From: Asparagopsis taxiformis
Lineage: Eukaryota > Rhodophyta > Florideophyceae > Bonnemaisoniales > Bonnemaisoniaceae
Length of the DNA stretch: 45,771 nucleotides
Direction: 5' to 3'
NCBI GenBank assembly: GCA_030407315.1
Contig: JALQPE010003095.1
Span: forward strand, 1-45,771
Of this stretch, positions 22,008 through 31,983 are shown in pieces. Numbering within the stretch: the stretch's first letter is position 1; each line of letters begins with the position of its first letter. A program made the translations under genes and the position numbers. The notes beneath the pieces are model-generated. The model was not told the DNA's origin. It did not search any database and saw only the letters and a program-made list of their open reading frames with translations.

Positions 22008-25000
22008 ATGGCTCCGAGACGGACTCCTATTCGAAAGAAAACCACAAGTCGTAGGACAAAGGCGAGATTCGATTCACTCAATGTGGCCAGTCCCAGTAAA
22101 CAGCTTCCTGGGAAACTGCAGGGAGAAATCCGCAGCAGTGATGCAGCCTGCATGAACAAAGAAATCCCGAGAGGTAATGAGCTACGACGTGAGTGTACCA
22201 CAGATGACCTATTGGAGTCCCCAATCCCTATGGGTGACACAATAGAAGGTTGTATTGATGTGTACAGCAACAACGATGAAGCTGGAAGTGACATCTACGT
22301 AGCATCGAGCACGCTAATGGAATCGGAAGAAGCAACCGGACGAGGTTCTGATTCCATTTCAACTGGAGGCCCGATAGACCGAAATGCTGGGGATGAAGCA
22401 TGTGGTGATTTCAAGGCATTACTACAATGGCCTGCGATGTATGGGGCTCTTCAGCTGAGTGGAACTCAAAGAATGACAAGAGCCCACTATGAAGGTACCC
22501 TGTTCGGAATGAATTTCCGCAGAGATCCAAGTGAGCACGTCCCGTCGGACTCTGTGATGCGACAGAAGATACTACCATTCTTGAGGAAACACTGCTATGC
22601 AAAGAGCTGTGACATCGAGTTTCCGATAGACCTTCGAAAGAGCGGAGCAAGAGCTGCACAGCATCGAGGTGCAGTAGGAACCCGTGGAACAACAGATGAC
22701 AGAGACAATTGTGGAGGAATGGCGAAAGTTCGTATTGTACTCCCAAGCACATGGGCTCTGAAAGATGTCCAGACTCGACCAATCTTTAAAGCATTCCGCA
22801 GTGATGCGAACAATCGAAGCTCGGAAGGAGAAAAATCAACCGCAGAGTGCAGCATTGAAGATTCGTTCATTGCAAAGTGCAGGAGGGGTGTTTTGAGCGA
22901 CCCATTCGTTCGCACAGCAGTTGTTCCCATTGACAGCGATGGGAAAAAGGGTTTGAAGCACATTTATGTACCTGATGGAACAGCAATTCGAATCCGATGT
23001 CATCCAGGAGCTCGTCAGGTTGCCGTCATCGAAAGAGCAAAAGGGTTCAGGAAGAATGACAGAGATGGTGGGAAACCGAAGAGGAGAAGAGTGGCGGTTA
23101 CGTCGTTGTGGGAACTTCATGCTAGGACCATAGTTACCTATGAGGCTCGACACGACGGTGAGCATGATGTGCATGTCGAAAAATATCTGCAGCCGCGAAT
23201 GTCACATCTATTGGAATGGGAGAGGCAGCATGCTCTGCGAGCGATATCGCAATGTGTAATCGGAGCAGGAGCCAAGGGAAAAGGAACACGAGCTGGGGAC
23301 GTGATAACCGTTCTATTACCAATTGGAATGGAAGAGGGTGATATTGTTCCACACGTCGTATTGGTGAACAGGTATTTGAAAGAGCAGGTCGGAGAAGCAT
23401 CCACCATGTTACTTTGCTTTTCACCGGGCGCGAGCTTTGCTGAAGCCAGAAACCCGCCCGATAGACTAGGAAGCCCCAACTATGAAGAAATTCGTGTTTC
23501 AGGGGTGTTCTCGGATGGTTTCGGAGACCACAGGTCGCAATGGCACCCAGCGTCTCCGCGAGAAGATGCACCATGTTGGGGAAAGCTGGAGGATGGTCGA
23601 AACTACTTTGTTTACCGATTTCTCCTTTACACGGATGACTTTGAACCATTCACAAGCAGGAAGGGAAGTTTTGGTGGATGCTATATGTTACCTCTCAATC
23701 TACCGCCTCGGAAAAGGGGAAGCTACCAAGCGGTTCGAGTGATTGGTTTGCCACCTCCGGGAGTGTCCACAAATTGTGTATTGCGATATATCGTTCAAGA
23801 TATAGTGCGAGGAAGCACAGAGGGTTTCCCAACGAAAAATGCAGAGGGAGAAGATATTGTGGTATTTCTAGACCCAGTGGGGAGCATTGGAGACTATCCT
23901 GCAGTTTCACATACCCTGGATGTTCTTGGACACACATCAAACTCTCCGTGCCACATCTGCAGTTTCCGCAAATATGACCTGAGCAGTACTGGTGGCACGA
24001 AGAATGCATACACTTCGGTAGTGAACGGGCAAACATCGACGCATGCCAGGAGCAAGTATCGGAATGCATCGACACGTAAGGATGCCACAGAAACCCAGCT
24101 TCGCACTCTCGGACTGGCTGCAGAAGAAGGGGAAGATTTACCATTTCATGTCCTGAGCACTTCCTTGGAAGCAGTGCAGGAAGAAGTACCGAAGACGGAA
24201 AACGGAGTTTCAGTTGTCCCAGCAATTTTTGACCCGTACCGTTCCGCAGTGATAGCACCTGACCATCTATTGTCTGGACTGGCACAAGATGTACTGAACG
24301 CTTGTATTTCAGCTGCCAGCCCACGAATTCGAGAGGTAGCTGAATTGCAAATTCTGGGCGCTCTGAAGAAGTTCAGGATGGGAAGGCAGAACCGTTTATT
24401 TGGAACCAACAATCTGCTTTCCATGAACATGAGTGACATATTCAGTGTGCTTCTGATAGCACCTATGGCATTCGAAAACGCAGCTCGAATGATGGATGGG
24501 AAAGGGGAAGGTCATCGTGAAAAATTTGATGGGGCCGTCAAACTAGTAGTGATGTTTCAGAAGCTGGTTTCGTGTATTAGTTTCATGCCCGTATGGTGGA
24601 AAGACGGTCCCCATGAAGTAGAGACGGCTGACGGAGAAGGTGGCAGGAATGAATACATTCTGGGAAGAACTGTAGACTACGTGGAGACGTTGAATGAGTA
24701 TTGTCGGAAAGTGAAGGGAGCAGGAGCACATTTGGACAAGCCTAATGTTCATCGTCTTGTCGAGTTTTGTGTTCATACGCTTCCTGCCTACGGCTCTGTG
24801 AAGCACGTGCAGGAGCTTATATTCGAACGGATGCATCAGCCGCTGAAGAAAGGTGTGAGAATGTCCAATCACCAAAGCGAACAGCTTTCAGCGCTGGAAT
24901 TAGTTCTTGCGGATGACTGGCAGACGAGAGTGGCCATTGTTTTGCGCGAAATCGGCATGGAGCCACAACATTGGTCCTCGTCCGAATGCTCTCAAATGGT

Positions 25001-25811
25001 CAACGTTCTTTCACAGGAGCTAGGGAGAGAAATAGATGTGGAAGACGAGGTAGTGAAAAACTGCTTCCAGGAACCGGTTCTCCAGCTTCTCTCCCAGCGT
25101 CGAGGAAAGATATTGTCGGCGGATGGTGAAATTGTGACGTGGAGAGGGCATGGAGGTATATCTATTGACGAGGTCAAGGAGTACATGAATGGAAAATGTG
25201 ATATGGCAGAGGGTGCTGTAGGTGTTTTCAAACGGTTCTTTACCGAAAGGTACGGAAGCGGAACAAGCGGGTGTGGAAAGTATGCCGAATGGGTGAGAAG
25301 AGTTTCTAGAAGCACTACGACAGAGTGGGGAAGGAAAACAGTGCAGAGGTCTGGCTCTCTAGAATCAGGAGCTATCATCCATGCTGTTTGCCCTGAACAG
25401 ATGAAATGTGAGGATGGTGCAACTTCACAAGCGATTCTGTACCCGGCGTCTCGTCTCACATCAGAGATAATGCGGGGAAGAATTAATTATGAACCGCGGT
25501 TTTTTATTGTTCTAGCGTTCTTTATCCTGAGGAACGAGAGTGCGAGAGATGAGCAAGGTACAGCTTATGGAGTTTGCCTGGGTTTGCAAAAAACTGATGA
25601 AGGAGTGTTCAAGGTCGAAGAGAGGCGACGAACAGTAATTGTGGAGATGAGTGAGGGAGTCACTGAGGTGTTTGGTATGCACTATTGCAATGGGAGTGTA
25701 TGCGAATATGATGAGAACATGAGGGAGGTAAGGCACGGACCCGGACTGCTGGAGGGTGGAGAGATATATGCACTATGTAGGCGAGACGGATTTCCACCGA
25801 GGGCTGCATGA
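22008..25811 (+). CDS. CACTA/Plavaka-like DDE transposase
   Basis: This is an intact 1267-aa single-exon frame from ATG 22008 with a basic N-terminus (APRRTPIRKKTTSRR), probably nuclear. Its core carries the marks of CMC/CACTA-type transposases as found in Plavaka elements: LLYTDDFEPF (Asp543/544), a segment GGCYMLPLNLPPRKRGSY, then GDYPAVSHTLDVLGH (Asp629), the C-x2-C pair SPCHICSF (Cys648/Cys651), and later VQELIFERMHQPLKKGV (Glu936/Glu940, His943). I take these as the DD and E positions, by inference from the spacing and family pattern. It would cut at the terminal repeats of this element. It is the first gene from the left end, transcribed inward, and is followed by a palindrome array. 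No frame damage is seen, so the copy may be recent or active. Confidence 0.75.
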   Translation: MAPRRTPIRKKTTSRRTKARFDSLNVASPSKQLPGKLQGEIRSSDAACMNKEIPRGNELRRECTTDDLLESPIPMGDTIEGCIDVYSNNDEAGSDIYVASSTLMESEEATGRGSDSISTGGPIDRNAGDEACGDFKALLQWPAMYGALQLSGTQRMTRAHYEGTLFGMNFRRDPSEHVPSDSVMRQKILPFLRKHCYAKSCDIEFPIDLRKSGARAAQHRGAVGTRGTTDDRDNCGGMAKVRIVLPSTWALKDVQTRPIFKAFRSDANNRSSEGEKSTAECSIEDSFIAKCRRGVLSDPFVRTAVVPIDSDGKKGLKHIYVPDGTAIRIRCHPGARQVAVIERAKGFRKNDRDGGKPKRRRVAVTSLWELHARTIVTYEARHDGEHDVHVEKYLQPRMSHLLEWERQHALRAISQCVIGAGAKGKGTRAGDVITVLLPIGMEEGDIVPHVVLVNRYLKEQVGEASTMLLCFSPGASFAEARNPPDRLGSPNYEEIRVSGVFSDGFGDHRSQWHPASPREDAPCWGKLEDGRNYFVYRFLLYTDDFEPFTSRKGSFGGCYMLPLNLPPRKRGSYQAVRVIGLPPPGVSTNCVLRYIVQDIVRGSTEGFPTKNAEGEDIVVFLDPVGSIGDYPAVSHTLDVLGHTSNSPCHICSFRKYDLSSTGGTKNAYTSVVNGQTSTHARSKYRNASTRKDATETQLRTLGLAAEEGEDLPFHVLSTSLEAVQEEVPKTENGVSVVPAIFDPYRSAVIAPDHLLSGLAQDVLNACISAASPRIREVAELQILGALKKFRMGRQNRLFGTNNLLSMNMSDIFSVLLIAPMAFENAARMMDGKGEGHREKFDGAVKLVVMFQKLVSCISFMPVWWKDGPHEVETADGEGGRNEYILGRTVDYVETLNEYCRKVKGAGAHLDKPNVHRLVEFCVHTLPAYGSVKHVQELIFERMHQPLKKGVRMSNHQSEQLSALELVLADDWQTRVAIVLREIGMEPQHWSSSECSQMVNVLSQELGREIDVEDEVVKNCFQEPVLQLLSQRRGKILSADGEIVTWRGHGGISIDEVKEYMNGKCDMAEGAVGVFKRFFTERYGSGTSGCGKYAEWVRRVSRSTTTEWGRKTVQRSGSLESGAIIHAVCPEQMKCEDGATSQAILYPASRLTSEIMRGRINYEPRFFIVLAFFILRNESARDEQGTAYGVCLGLQKTDEGVFKVEERRRTVIVEMSEGVTEVFGMHYCNGSVCEYDENMREVRHGPGLLEGGEIYALCRRDGFPPRAA

Positions 25812-27146
25812 TTTTTAGGGAAGAATAAAATGAATAACCAGATGCATCACATATGAATTGTACACTCTAGGGCGGTGGTGGATTGGTGCAAAGTAGTGGG
25901 GAGAGGATCTGAGAGGATGGAGGGAGGTATGCTTACAGCAAAGTCATCGTTACGATGACTTTGCTGTAAGAAAACGTTTCCATTACAGTGGCCAAGAATG
26001 TTTTACCGGGTAAAAAAATCGTGGCAGCTGTAATGATTTGCTTTCTTACAGCAAAGTCATCGTAACGATGACTTTGCTGTAAGGAACCGTTTCCTTGCAG
26101 TGGCCGAAGAATTTTTTACCGGGTAAAAAATCAGCAAGAAATTTTACCGGGTAAAAAAATTGTGGCCGCTGTAATGATTTGCTTTCTTACAGCAAAGTCA
26201 TCGTTACGATGACTTTGCTGTAAGAAAACGTTTCATTACAGCGGCCACAATTTTTTACCCGGTAAAGAAATCATGGCTACTGTAATGTTTTCTTTTCTTA
26301 CAGCAAAGTCATCGTAACGATGACTTTGCTGTAAGAAAACGTTTCATTACAGCGGCCACAATTTTTTTACCCGGTAAAGAAATCATGGCTGCTGTAATGT
26401 TTTCTTTTCTTACAGCAAAGTCATCGTAACGATGACTTTGCTGTAAGAAAACGTTTCATTACAGCAAATTCATCGATAGTTAAGGTTAAGTAACCAACTT
26501 TAGGATGTCCAGAGGACCTGCTCGTTGTAAGGAATAAGGAATATTGATCAACTGACGAAGAGGAAGCATTTTGAATCGACTAGGGTAGGAACGCAATGAG
26601 ATTTGGTATGCAAGAAAACTGAATCGCAGTAGTGAATAGGTAGTTGAAATGAATTCATATTGATGTTCTTTGGTGTATTGTCCATTGGAGCACATTGAAA
26701 ACCATTTATATGATCACCGTTTAAATAGTCTATGAATCCTTTGCAGCCGAGTACGCCAATAGGAAGAAATTCAAGCAGTGGCCTGCACGGGAACCGTTCA
26801 TTTGTGAGTAGCAAAAGTTAGTGTAGAAATGAATTTTTCAGACTTGTAGGAGAGGTGGATCGTAGTAAATGTATAAAACTCACGTAGAATCGATTGATAG
26901 GAATCAATGGTACGGAAGAAGAAGCGAGGTGGAGAGTGTGGATGAAATAGGTTGTTGGAATATGAATGATAATTGACGTGGTGAGGTAAACGGGTTCGAT
27001 TGCATTATATGCGCTAGAGGTACATACTATTAGGTGTAGATTGATGGAAAGGGCTAAACGCTTTGTGGAGGTATCAGGATCAGGTAGAGTCAGAGGTGCT
27101 GAGCGGGTGCAGCGTAAGGTTCATCAGGACTGAACGTAGGTAGGGA
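25812..27146. other. spacer between transposase and first ParB gene
   Basis: The left half is filled by palindrome array 1. The right half (26471-27146) is AT-rich with no motif I recognise and should hold the promoter of the ParB-oxygenase gene. Confidence 0.5.
25932..26447. repeat. palindrome array 1 (5 copies)
   Basis: Five 39-bp palindromes with arm CTTACAGCAAAGTCATCGT and a single T or A at the centre start at 25932, 26045, 26186, 26297 and 26409. The spacing is 113, 141, 111 and 112 bp. Each spacer holds a second palindrome, TTTTACCGGGTAAAA or its complement, flanked by CATTACAGCGGCCA-type sequence. The longer spacer holds two of these. A partial extra arm lies at about 26457-26475. 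Confidence 0.95.
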
Positions 27147-30100
27147 ATGTCTTGTCCGGACAGTATAAGAGAGGAAGCTGAGAGACGGGAAGCGCACTCG
27201 GAGGTACCACAATTGTGGATTTCATCGTCTACACAACATTTGAACAGAGAACCGATTGAACGAACTGAGATTGCAGGGATTACAATGGGAGACAATAGTA
27301 TCATGAATACTACAGCGGAGAAGAGCAATTCTCCTTCTGCTGAAGAGAAAAGCATCACTATTGCTCAGTACAGCTCTTCTAAAGTGCAAGTTGATCCTCG
27401 CAAAGTGAAATTTCCGACAGTGACCTCCCGTTTGGTGCGACCGGGTCGTGTAAACGAACTGGCCAGCATTTTCATGGATAGAGGTTTCTCTACCACTGGA
27501 ACTATGATTACAGTCTGCAAAATGGAAGATAACGAAGGAGACGAGTTTTACTGCATCGATGGCTCTCATCGCATAGCTGCTCTGCAACTATGCCTGGAGA
27601 AGTACTCAGGAAAGAACAGGGATTCCTTGGAATTGGTTTGGGTACAACAGTTGATTGCGCCGAACGGGCGTCTAATTTTCGATGCGCTGGAGGTTCTGAA
27701 ACTGTCTCTCGAAGCCAATATACAAACTCACGATGTCGCTTCTGTGAGCATTGCCGACAATGTGTGTGCGGTCATAGAGTTTCTCAGGTTTTCCAACCAG
27801 ATGGATCTTCCTGTTGTCCGGCTTATTCCTATTCTGAAAGAAGTGAGCTATATTCTGCCGTCCGACAGGAACCGTTCGGAGAACTCGTATAGGCAGTACA
27901 TCAACATTGCGAAGGGGTTCAATCGCACAGACAGCGTTGCTTTCGTGTACTGGAGCTCTATCCCTAGCGTTTACAATGCTTTGGATAGGAACAGAGAAAT
28001 CGAGGATGCAAGAACCGAGGGAAGAGATCCGGACTTTTCTCGAATTGACTCTGCCGATATGTACGGGTGCGTGCTCGATCTTGTCAATAACGCAATATTC
28101 CGCAATGGCACGGACGGACGCGGGACGCGCGATAAGGAGTGGTTCCAGTGGTTTGTGCTCGAGATGACAGCGTCGTGGACAAGGATGAGGAGGAAGAGAG
28201 GACTTGTCAGAAATATCGGAAGCGGAAGTCCGTTCACGATGCGCACTTGGCTACTGGCTCTGTTGGCCATCTATGATATGGCAGAGGTCGTCCGCAAGTG
28301 GTTGAACTCTGCAACGATGGAGGAATTCGTGCGAACGGATTTGGCAGCAGAAAACGCGAAGGAGGTCGGGGATAATGATCATCGCATTGGAGAGCGCATT
28401 GTATTCGTCCTTGTCGACTTTCATGACGACGTGGTAGACAGTAGCAGTCTGAGAACCAAGAACGGGATGTTTACAAACAGTTTTTACGACAAACTGGAAT
28501 ATGCTACCGGGACAAAGGCAATGCAGGAGACGAAAGCGGAGGAGGAGAGGGAACGGAATCGCATGACCCCCGGAGAAATAGAAAAAGCACTTGTTGATGG
28601 CGCCAAAGCAGAAGACGAAGAAGCACCTACTGCCGCAGAACAGGGAAATAATTCTACAGAGAAGGAAACTGTGGAAACTTCTGGTCCTGTTCAAGCAGAA
28701 GAAGGAGTATCTGCCGAAGCCCAAGCAGAGCAGGAAGTTTCTGCTGTTGTGGAGGAAGAACAGGAAATTACTCCAAATGTGGTGGCTGAAGAAGTGATTC
28801 CTGCTGTCGCGACGAAAGCAATAGAAGAGGCACCTCTGAGCACCCCGAAAGAAGCAGAAGACCGTCCTGCCGCAGCAAAAGAGGGAGGACAGGAACGTCC
28901 TGCCACGCGTCTTGCAGCAGCTGAGAAGAGGGAAGCAGAACGTCTTGCTGTTCTCCAAAAAGAACAGGAACGTCTTTCAGCTTCAAGGGCAGAGCGGGAA
29001 AGTCGTGCCAGGGATAATTCGCCGGGAAGGATTGTCAGAGAAGATCTTCCTCAGGGAAGGAAACAAAGCGGCGATACGCAAAGTCTGGATATCAACTTGG
29101 ACAATAGTGGTCGCATGGACATAGACACGCCTGGACAACAAGCTGGAGATGCGCAGAACCGCTCTGTGATATTGAAACTTCGAATCAGGACACCAGAAAC
29201 TTACAGCACTAGCCCGGCCGAAGTGGACAAGGAGAATTCGGGAAGAAGCAGGAGTTCTGGTGGAAGCGGCGATGAAAACGAGTCCAGGTTGGATAAGAAG
29301 CGAAGAAGGGAAGATACTAGCGCGAAGTTTTCTGAGCCCAATACGCCGGATGACAACATTGAGATTGGGCCTCCCCGGGAAAAGAAGAGTAGAGTCAATG
29401 CAAGAGAACGAACGACTGGAGAAGAAGCACCACTCTTCACTGACGAGCAAGAAAACTCCCTTCCAGACCGCACATTCGCAGAGGACATACCTGAGAAGCT
29501 GCCTTTATGCGTTCCTTCCAACTCGAGAATGAAGTATTATATCACAGAAGAAGACATTGATACAATCCGGACGGAGATAATGGAAGCAGCTGCAGGCTAC
29601 TCTACTTTGGTATGTCCCCTCGGTTCTTGTGAAAGCCAACAATACTTCAGCTACCAGAGAAGAATGATCGACGAGCTTGGTTACGTGGTGTTGCAAGACA
29701 TTTTCTCTTCTACTACAGTGGGAGCAGCTACGCACGAGTTATTCACACAGATGGCCAGCACATTCCAAGGTACTACAAGTGGCTCAAGTGCAAGTCAGAA
29801 GAACCCGTGGAAACCACTTCGACCGAAAGACAGCACTGGTGTATTCAAGACGGACCGGAAAAGCATCTGCGATGACCTTGAGCAAGAAAGCGCGCGGCAG
29901 TACAGGAACAAGCTGATTCTGGAGCTAGGTAAGGCGATTTGTGCGGAGAACCTGAAGCTCGGGTTTGGAAGAGAAGAAGCGGTGGTCTTTCCAGAAACGG
30001 GTCTTCGTCTGATTTTGACCGCAGAAGGTAGTCAGGAGCAACTTATGCATACCGATGTTCCCGTCCGTGAGGGAACTGGAACTGGTCCTCTCAACTCGCC

Positions 30101-30407
30101 ATCATATTTCATGATGGCTGCTGGTGCGGATGGGTTCATCATTCGTATCGCCAAGTTCAGCCATGTGTGCCTAAGTCATCCAGCGAAAGAAAAGTACCGC
30201 GTGCCAGTGACGAACGTGCGCATCCCACCGTATTCCCTGCTTGTATGCCGAACGGACGTGTATCACGGAGGAATGGGATTCGCGGAGGGTCGTTCTTCGG
30301 TGAGGTACCAGCATCCTATCCGGTCCCATCTATCACTGCGAACTTCCAGGGAGAAGTTGCTACAGCCTCCCTTCAATGTCAACTACTGGGAGCGTTTAGA
30401 TATCTGA
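27147..30407 (+). CDS. ParB-like domain / 2OG-Fe(II) oxygenase-like fusion protein, copy 1
   Basis: This is an intact 1086-aa frame from ATG 27147; ATG 27285 is an alternative start. Residues about 85-150 form a ParB-like (ParB/Srx-type) domain: SRLVRPGRVNELASIFMDRG, then YCIDGSHRIAAL with DGSHR at 138-142. A helical region follows (THDVASVSIADNVCAVIEF to FVYWSSIPS) that is shared with copy 2. The middle is a long Glu/Ala/Ser-rich linker with basic patches (DKKRRRED). The C-terminus has a jelly-roll oxygenase pattern: His968-x-Asp970 in QLMHTDVP, SPSYFMMAAGADGF, PPYSLLVCRTDVYHGGMGF (His1040) and PIRSHLSL (Arg1059). 2OG oxygenases use iron and oxoglutarate to hydroxylate or demethylate DNA, RNA or proteins. 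The substrate here is unknown. It lies between arrays 1 and 2. The ParB assignment is firm; the oxygenase one is moderate. Confidence 0.75.
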   Translation: MSCPDSIREEAERREAHSEVPQLWISSSTQHLNREPIERTEIAGITMGDNSIMNTTAEKSNSPSAEEKSITIAQYSSSKVQVDPRKVKFPTVTSRLVRPGRVNELASIFMDRGFSTTGTMITVCKMEDNEGDEFYCIDGSHRIAALQLCLEKYSGKNRDSLELVWVQQLIAPNGRLIFDALEVLKLSLEANIQTHDVASVSIADNVCAVIEFLRFSNQMDLPVVRLIPILKEVSYILPSDRNRSENSYRQYINIAKGFNRTDSVAFVYWSSIPSVYNALDRNREIEDARTEGRDPDFSRIDSADMYGCVLDLVNNAIFRNGTDGRGTRDKEWFQWFVLEMTASWTRMRRKRGLVRNIGSGSPFTMRTWLLALLAIYDMAEVVRKWLNSATMEEFVRTDLAAENAKEVGDNDHRIGERIVFVLVDFHDDVVDSSSLRTKNGMFTNSFYDKLEYATGTKAMQETKAEEERERNRMTPGEIEKALVDGAKAEDEEAPTAAEQGNNSTEKETVETSGPVQAEEGVSAEAQAEQEVSAVVEEEQEITPNVVAEEVIPAVATKAIEEAPLSTPKEAEDRPAAAKEGGQERPATRLAAAEKREAERLAVLQKEQERLSASRAERESRARDNSPGRIVREDLPQGRKQSGDTQSLDINLDNSGRMDIDTPGQQAGDAQNRSVILKLRIRTPETYSTSPAEVDKENSGRSRSSGGSGDENESRLDKKRRREDTSAKFSEPNTPDDNIEIGPPREKKSRVNARERTTGEEAPLFTDEQENSLPDRTFAEDIPEKLPLCVPSNSRMKYYITEEDIDTIRTEIMEAAAGYSTLVCPLGSCESQQYFSYQRRMIDELGYVVLQDIFSSTTVGAATHELFTQMASTFQGTTSGSSASQKNPWKPLRPKDSTGVFKTDRKSICDDLEQESARQYRNKLILELGKAICAENLKLGFGREEAVVFPETGLRLILTAEGSQEQLMHTDVPVREGTGTGPLNSPSYFMMAAGADGFIIRIAKFSHVCLSHPAKEKYRVPVTNVRIPPYSLLVCRTDVYHGGMGFAEGRSSVRYQHPIRSHLSLRTSREKLLQPPFNVNYWERLDI

Positions 30408-30658
30408 TGAAATTAGTTCTTAATAGCATTCTATGGCAGGCATCAAGGCCGCCTTCAAGTAAACGATGAAAGTTAGGCTAGTACATGACGTTTGCGTATG
30501 TAGACGGGTCGAGAGATATACAATACTCAATTTAATATGAGAAGGGGAGGAAACTATGGTGGGCACTACTAGAATAGAACAAGGTAATATCGCAGTCGTC
30601 TTTGGTTACAACATTGAGGTGAGGAAGGCTTACAGATGATGCAGTTTCGCTGGGGTGC

Positions 30659-30885
30659 TGACAGCAAAGTCATCGTTACGATGACTTTGCTGTAATGATT
30701 TGATTTCTTACAGCAAAGTCATCGTAACGATGACTTTGCTGTAAGAAATCAAATCATTACAGCGGCCACAATTTTTTACCGGGTAAAAAATTCTTGCTGA
30801 TTTTTTTACCCGGTAAAATTTTCTCACCACTGTAATCAAACCTTTCCTTACAGCAAAGTCATCGTAACGATGACTTTGCTGTAAG
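30659..30885. repeat. palindrome array 2 (3 copies)
   Basis: Copies centre in 30659-30695 (lacking the outer CT), 30707-30745 and 30847-30885. The last spacer (140 bp) carries two TTTTACC-type palindromes. The array ends with GGTAAACGGCTTCGGCTGTAAG and a flank module up to about 31,090, seen again in inverted orientation before array 5. Confidence 0.95.
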
Positions 30886-31484
30886 CATCCCGGGTAAACG
30901 GCTTCGGCTGTAAGCGGTTGGGAGTTTCGTCCGTCTCCCACCCTGGGAAGGGTGAGAAGGGAAGTGTGGAGCCGGGAACATCGTACAACGATGGTTTGGA
31001 CGACTGTTGACGGCTCTGGGGAGCACTCTGCGTCGTGCAAGCCTGGTTTGCGCTGGCTGCACTACCTGGTATTGAACGGTTCTGTGCGCAAAGTTTACTC
31101 ATGAAGGAGTTAGGGTGTTGTGTACCACACCAACCATAGTTACTAACATTTGCAGTGTACTCTAGTGATGTAATTATTATTCTAGTTTCTAGCTATACAA
31201 TGATATTAAGTAAGTCAGATGTGCACAGAGCATGGTCTAAGCCTAGCACGGTAGAGAAAGATGGAAGAAAGATTGAAGGGTAGGCATGCAGAGGTATGAA
31301 GGCAGCAGTATGTGTAGACTATGGCAGTGGTAAGAAAATATTTCATGCACCAAAGGGTGGGTAGAGTGACATTAGAGAGGTGGTGTGTAGGGGGAAGGTA
31401 GGTGGAGATGATGAAGGAGGACAACAGAAACGAGAGCGAGGGTTGAGACCAACGGCTTACAGATGGAGCAGTTTACCAGGGATG

Positions 31485-31750
31485 CTTACAGCAAAGTCAT
31501 CGTTACGATGACTTTGCTGTAAGGAAAGGTTTCATTACAGTGGCCATGATTTCTTTACCCGGTAAAAAAATTCCTGGCCGCTGTAATGAAAACGTTTTCT
31601 TACAGCAAAGTCATCGTAACGATGACTTTGCTGTCAGGAAACAAAACATTACAGTGGCCATGATTTCTTTACCCGGTAAAAAAATTCCTGGCCTCTGTAA
31701 TGAAACGTTTCCTTACAGCAAAGTCATCGTAACGATGGCTTTGCTGTAAG
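31485..31750. repeat. palindrome array 3 (3 copies)
   Basis: Copies start at 31485, 31599 and 31712, spaced 114 and 113 bp apart, each spacer with one TTTACCCGGTAAA palindrome. The second copy ends GTCAG in place of GTAAG, and the third has one arm mismatch. The array ends 234 bp before the next ATG. Confidence 0.95.
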
Positions 31751-31983
31751 GATCCTTGGTAAACTGCCTGAGCTGTAATTGTCGTACAACGAAAAGTGAT
31801 GTGGAAGGTTCGGATTGGTCAACCGCTGAATATCATTACCAGGGTGTATACTAATAGGAATATGTCAGATCTCTAAGTTTCGCCTATCTTACTCAGCTTA
31901 CGCAGCAAAACAGCTTGTCGTTCAGATCTTCTTCTCTCTTTCTCAATCTTTCACTCTTCGTTTGTCAATCACTCACCAAAGCA

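Larger units (their letters stand above)
30408..31983. other. spacer between the two ParB-oxygenase genes
   Basis: The spacer holds palindrome arrays 2 and 3. Between them (30886-31484) is a conserved array-flank module followed by AT-rich sequence with no gene. Confidence 0.6.

Noticed and set aside
22411..25736. Several minus-strand open frames inside the transposase
   Set aside because: They overlap each other and the intact 1267-codon frame and have no motif of their own.
25932..26447. CRISPR-like spacing of 39-bp palindromes
   Set aside because: The spacers are themselves repeated, and the sites lie in all intergenic regions of a eukaryotic element with no cas genes.
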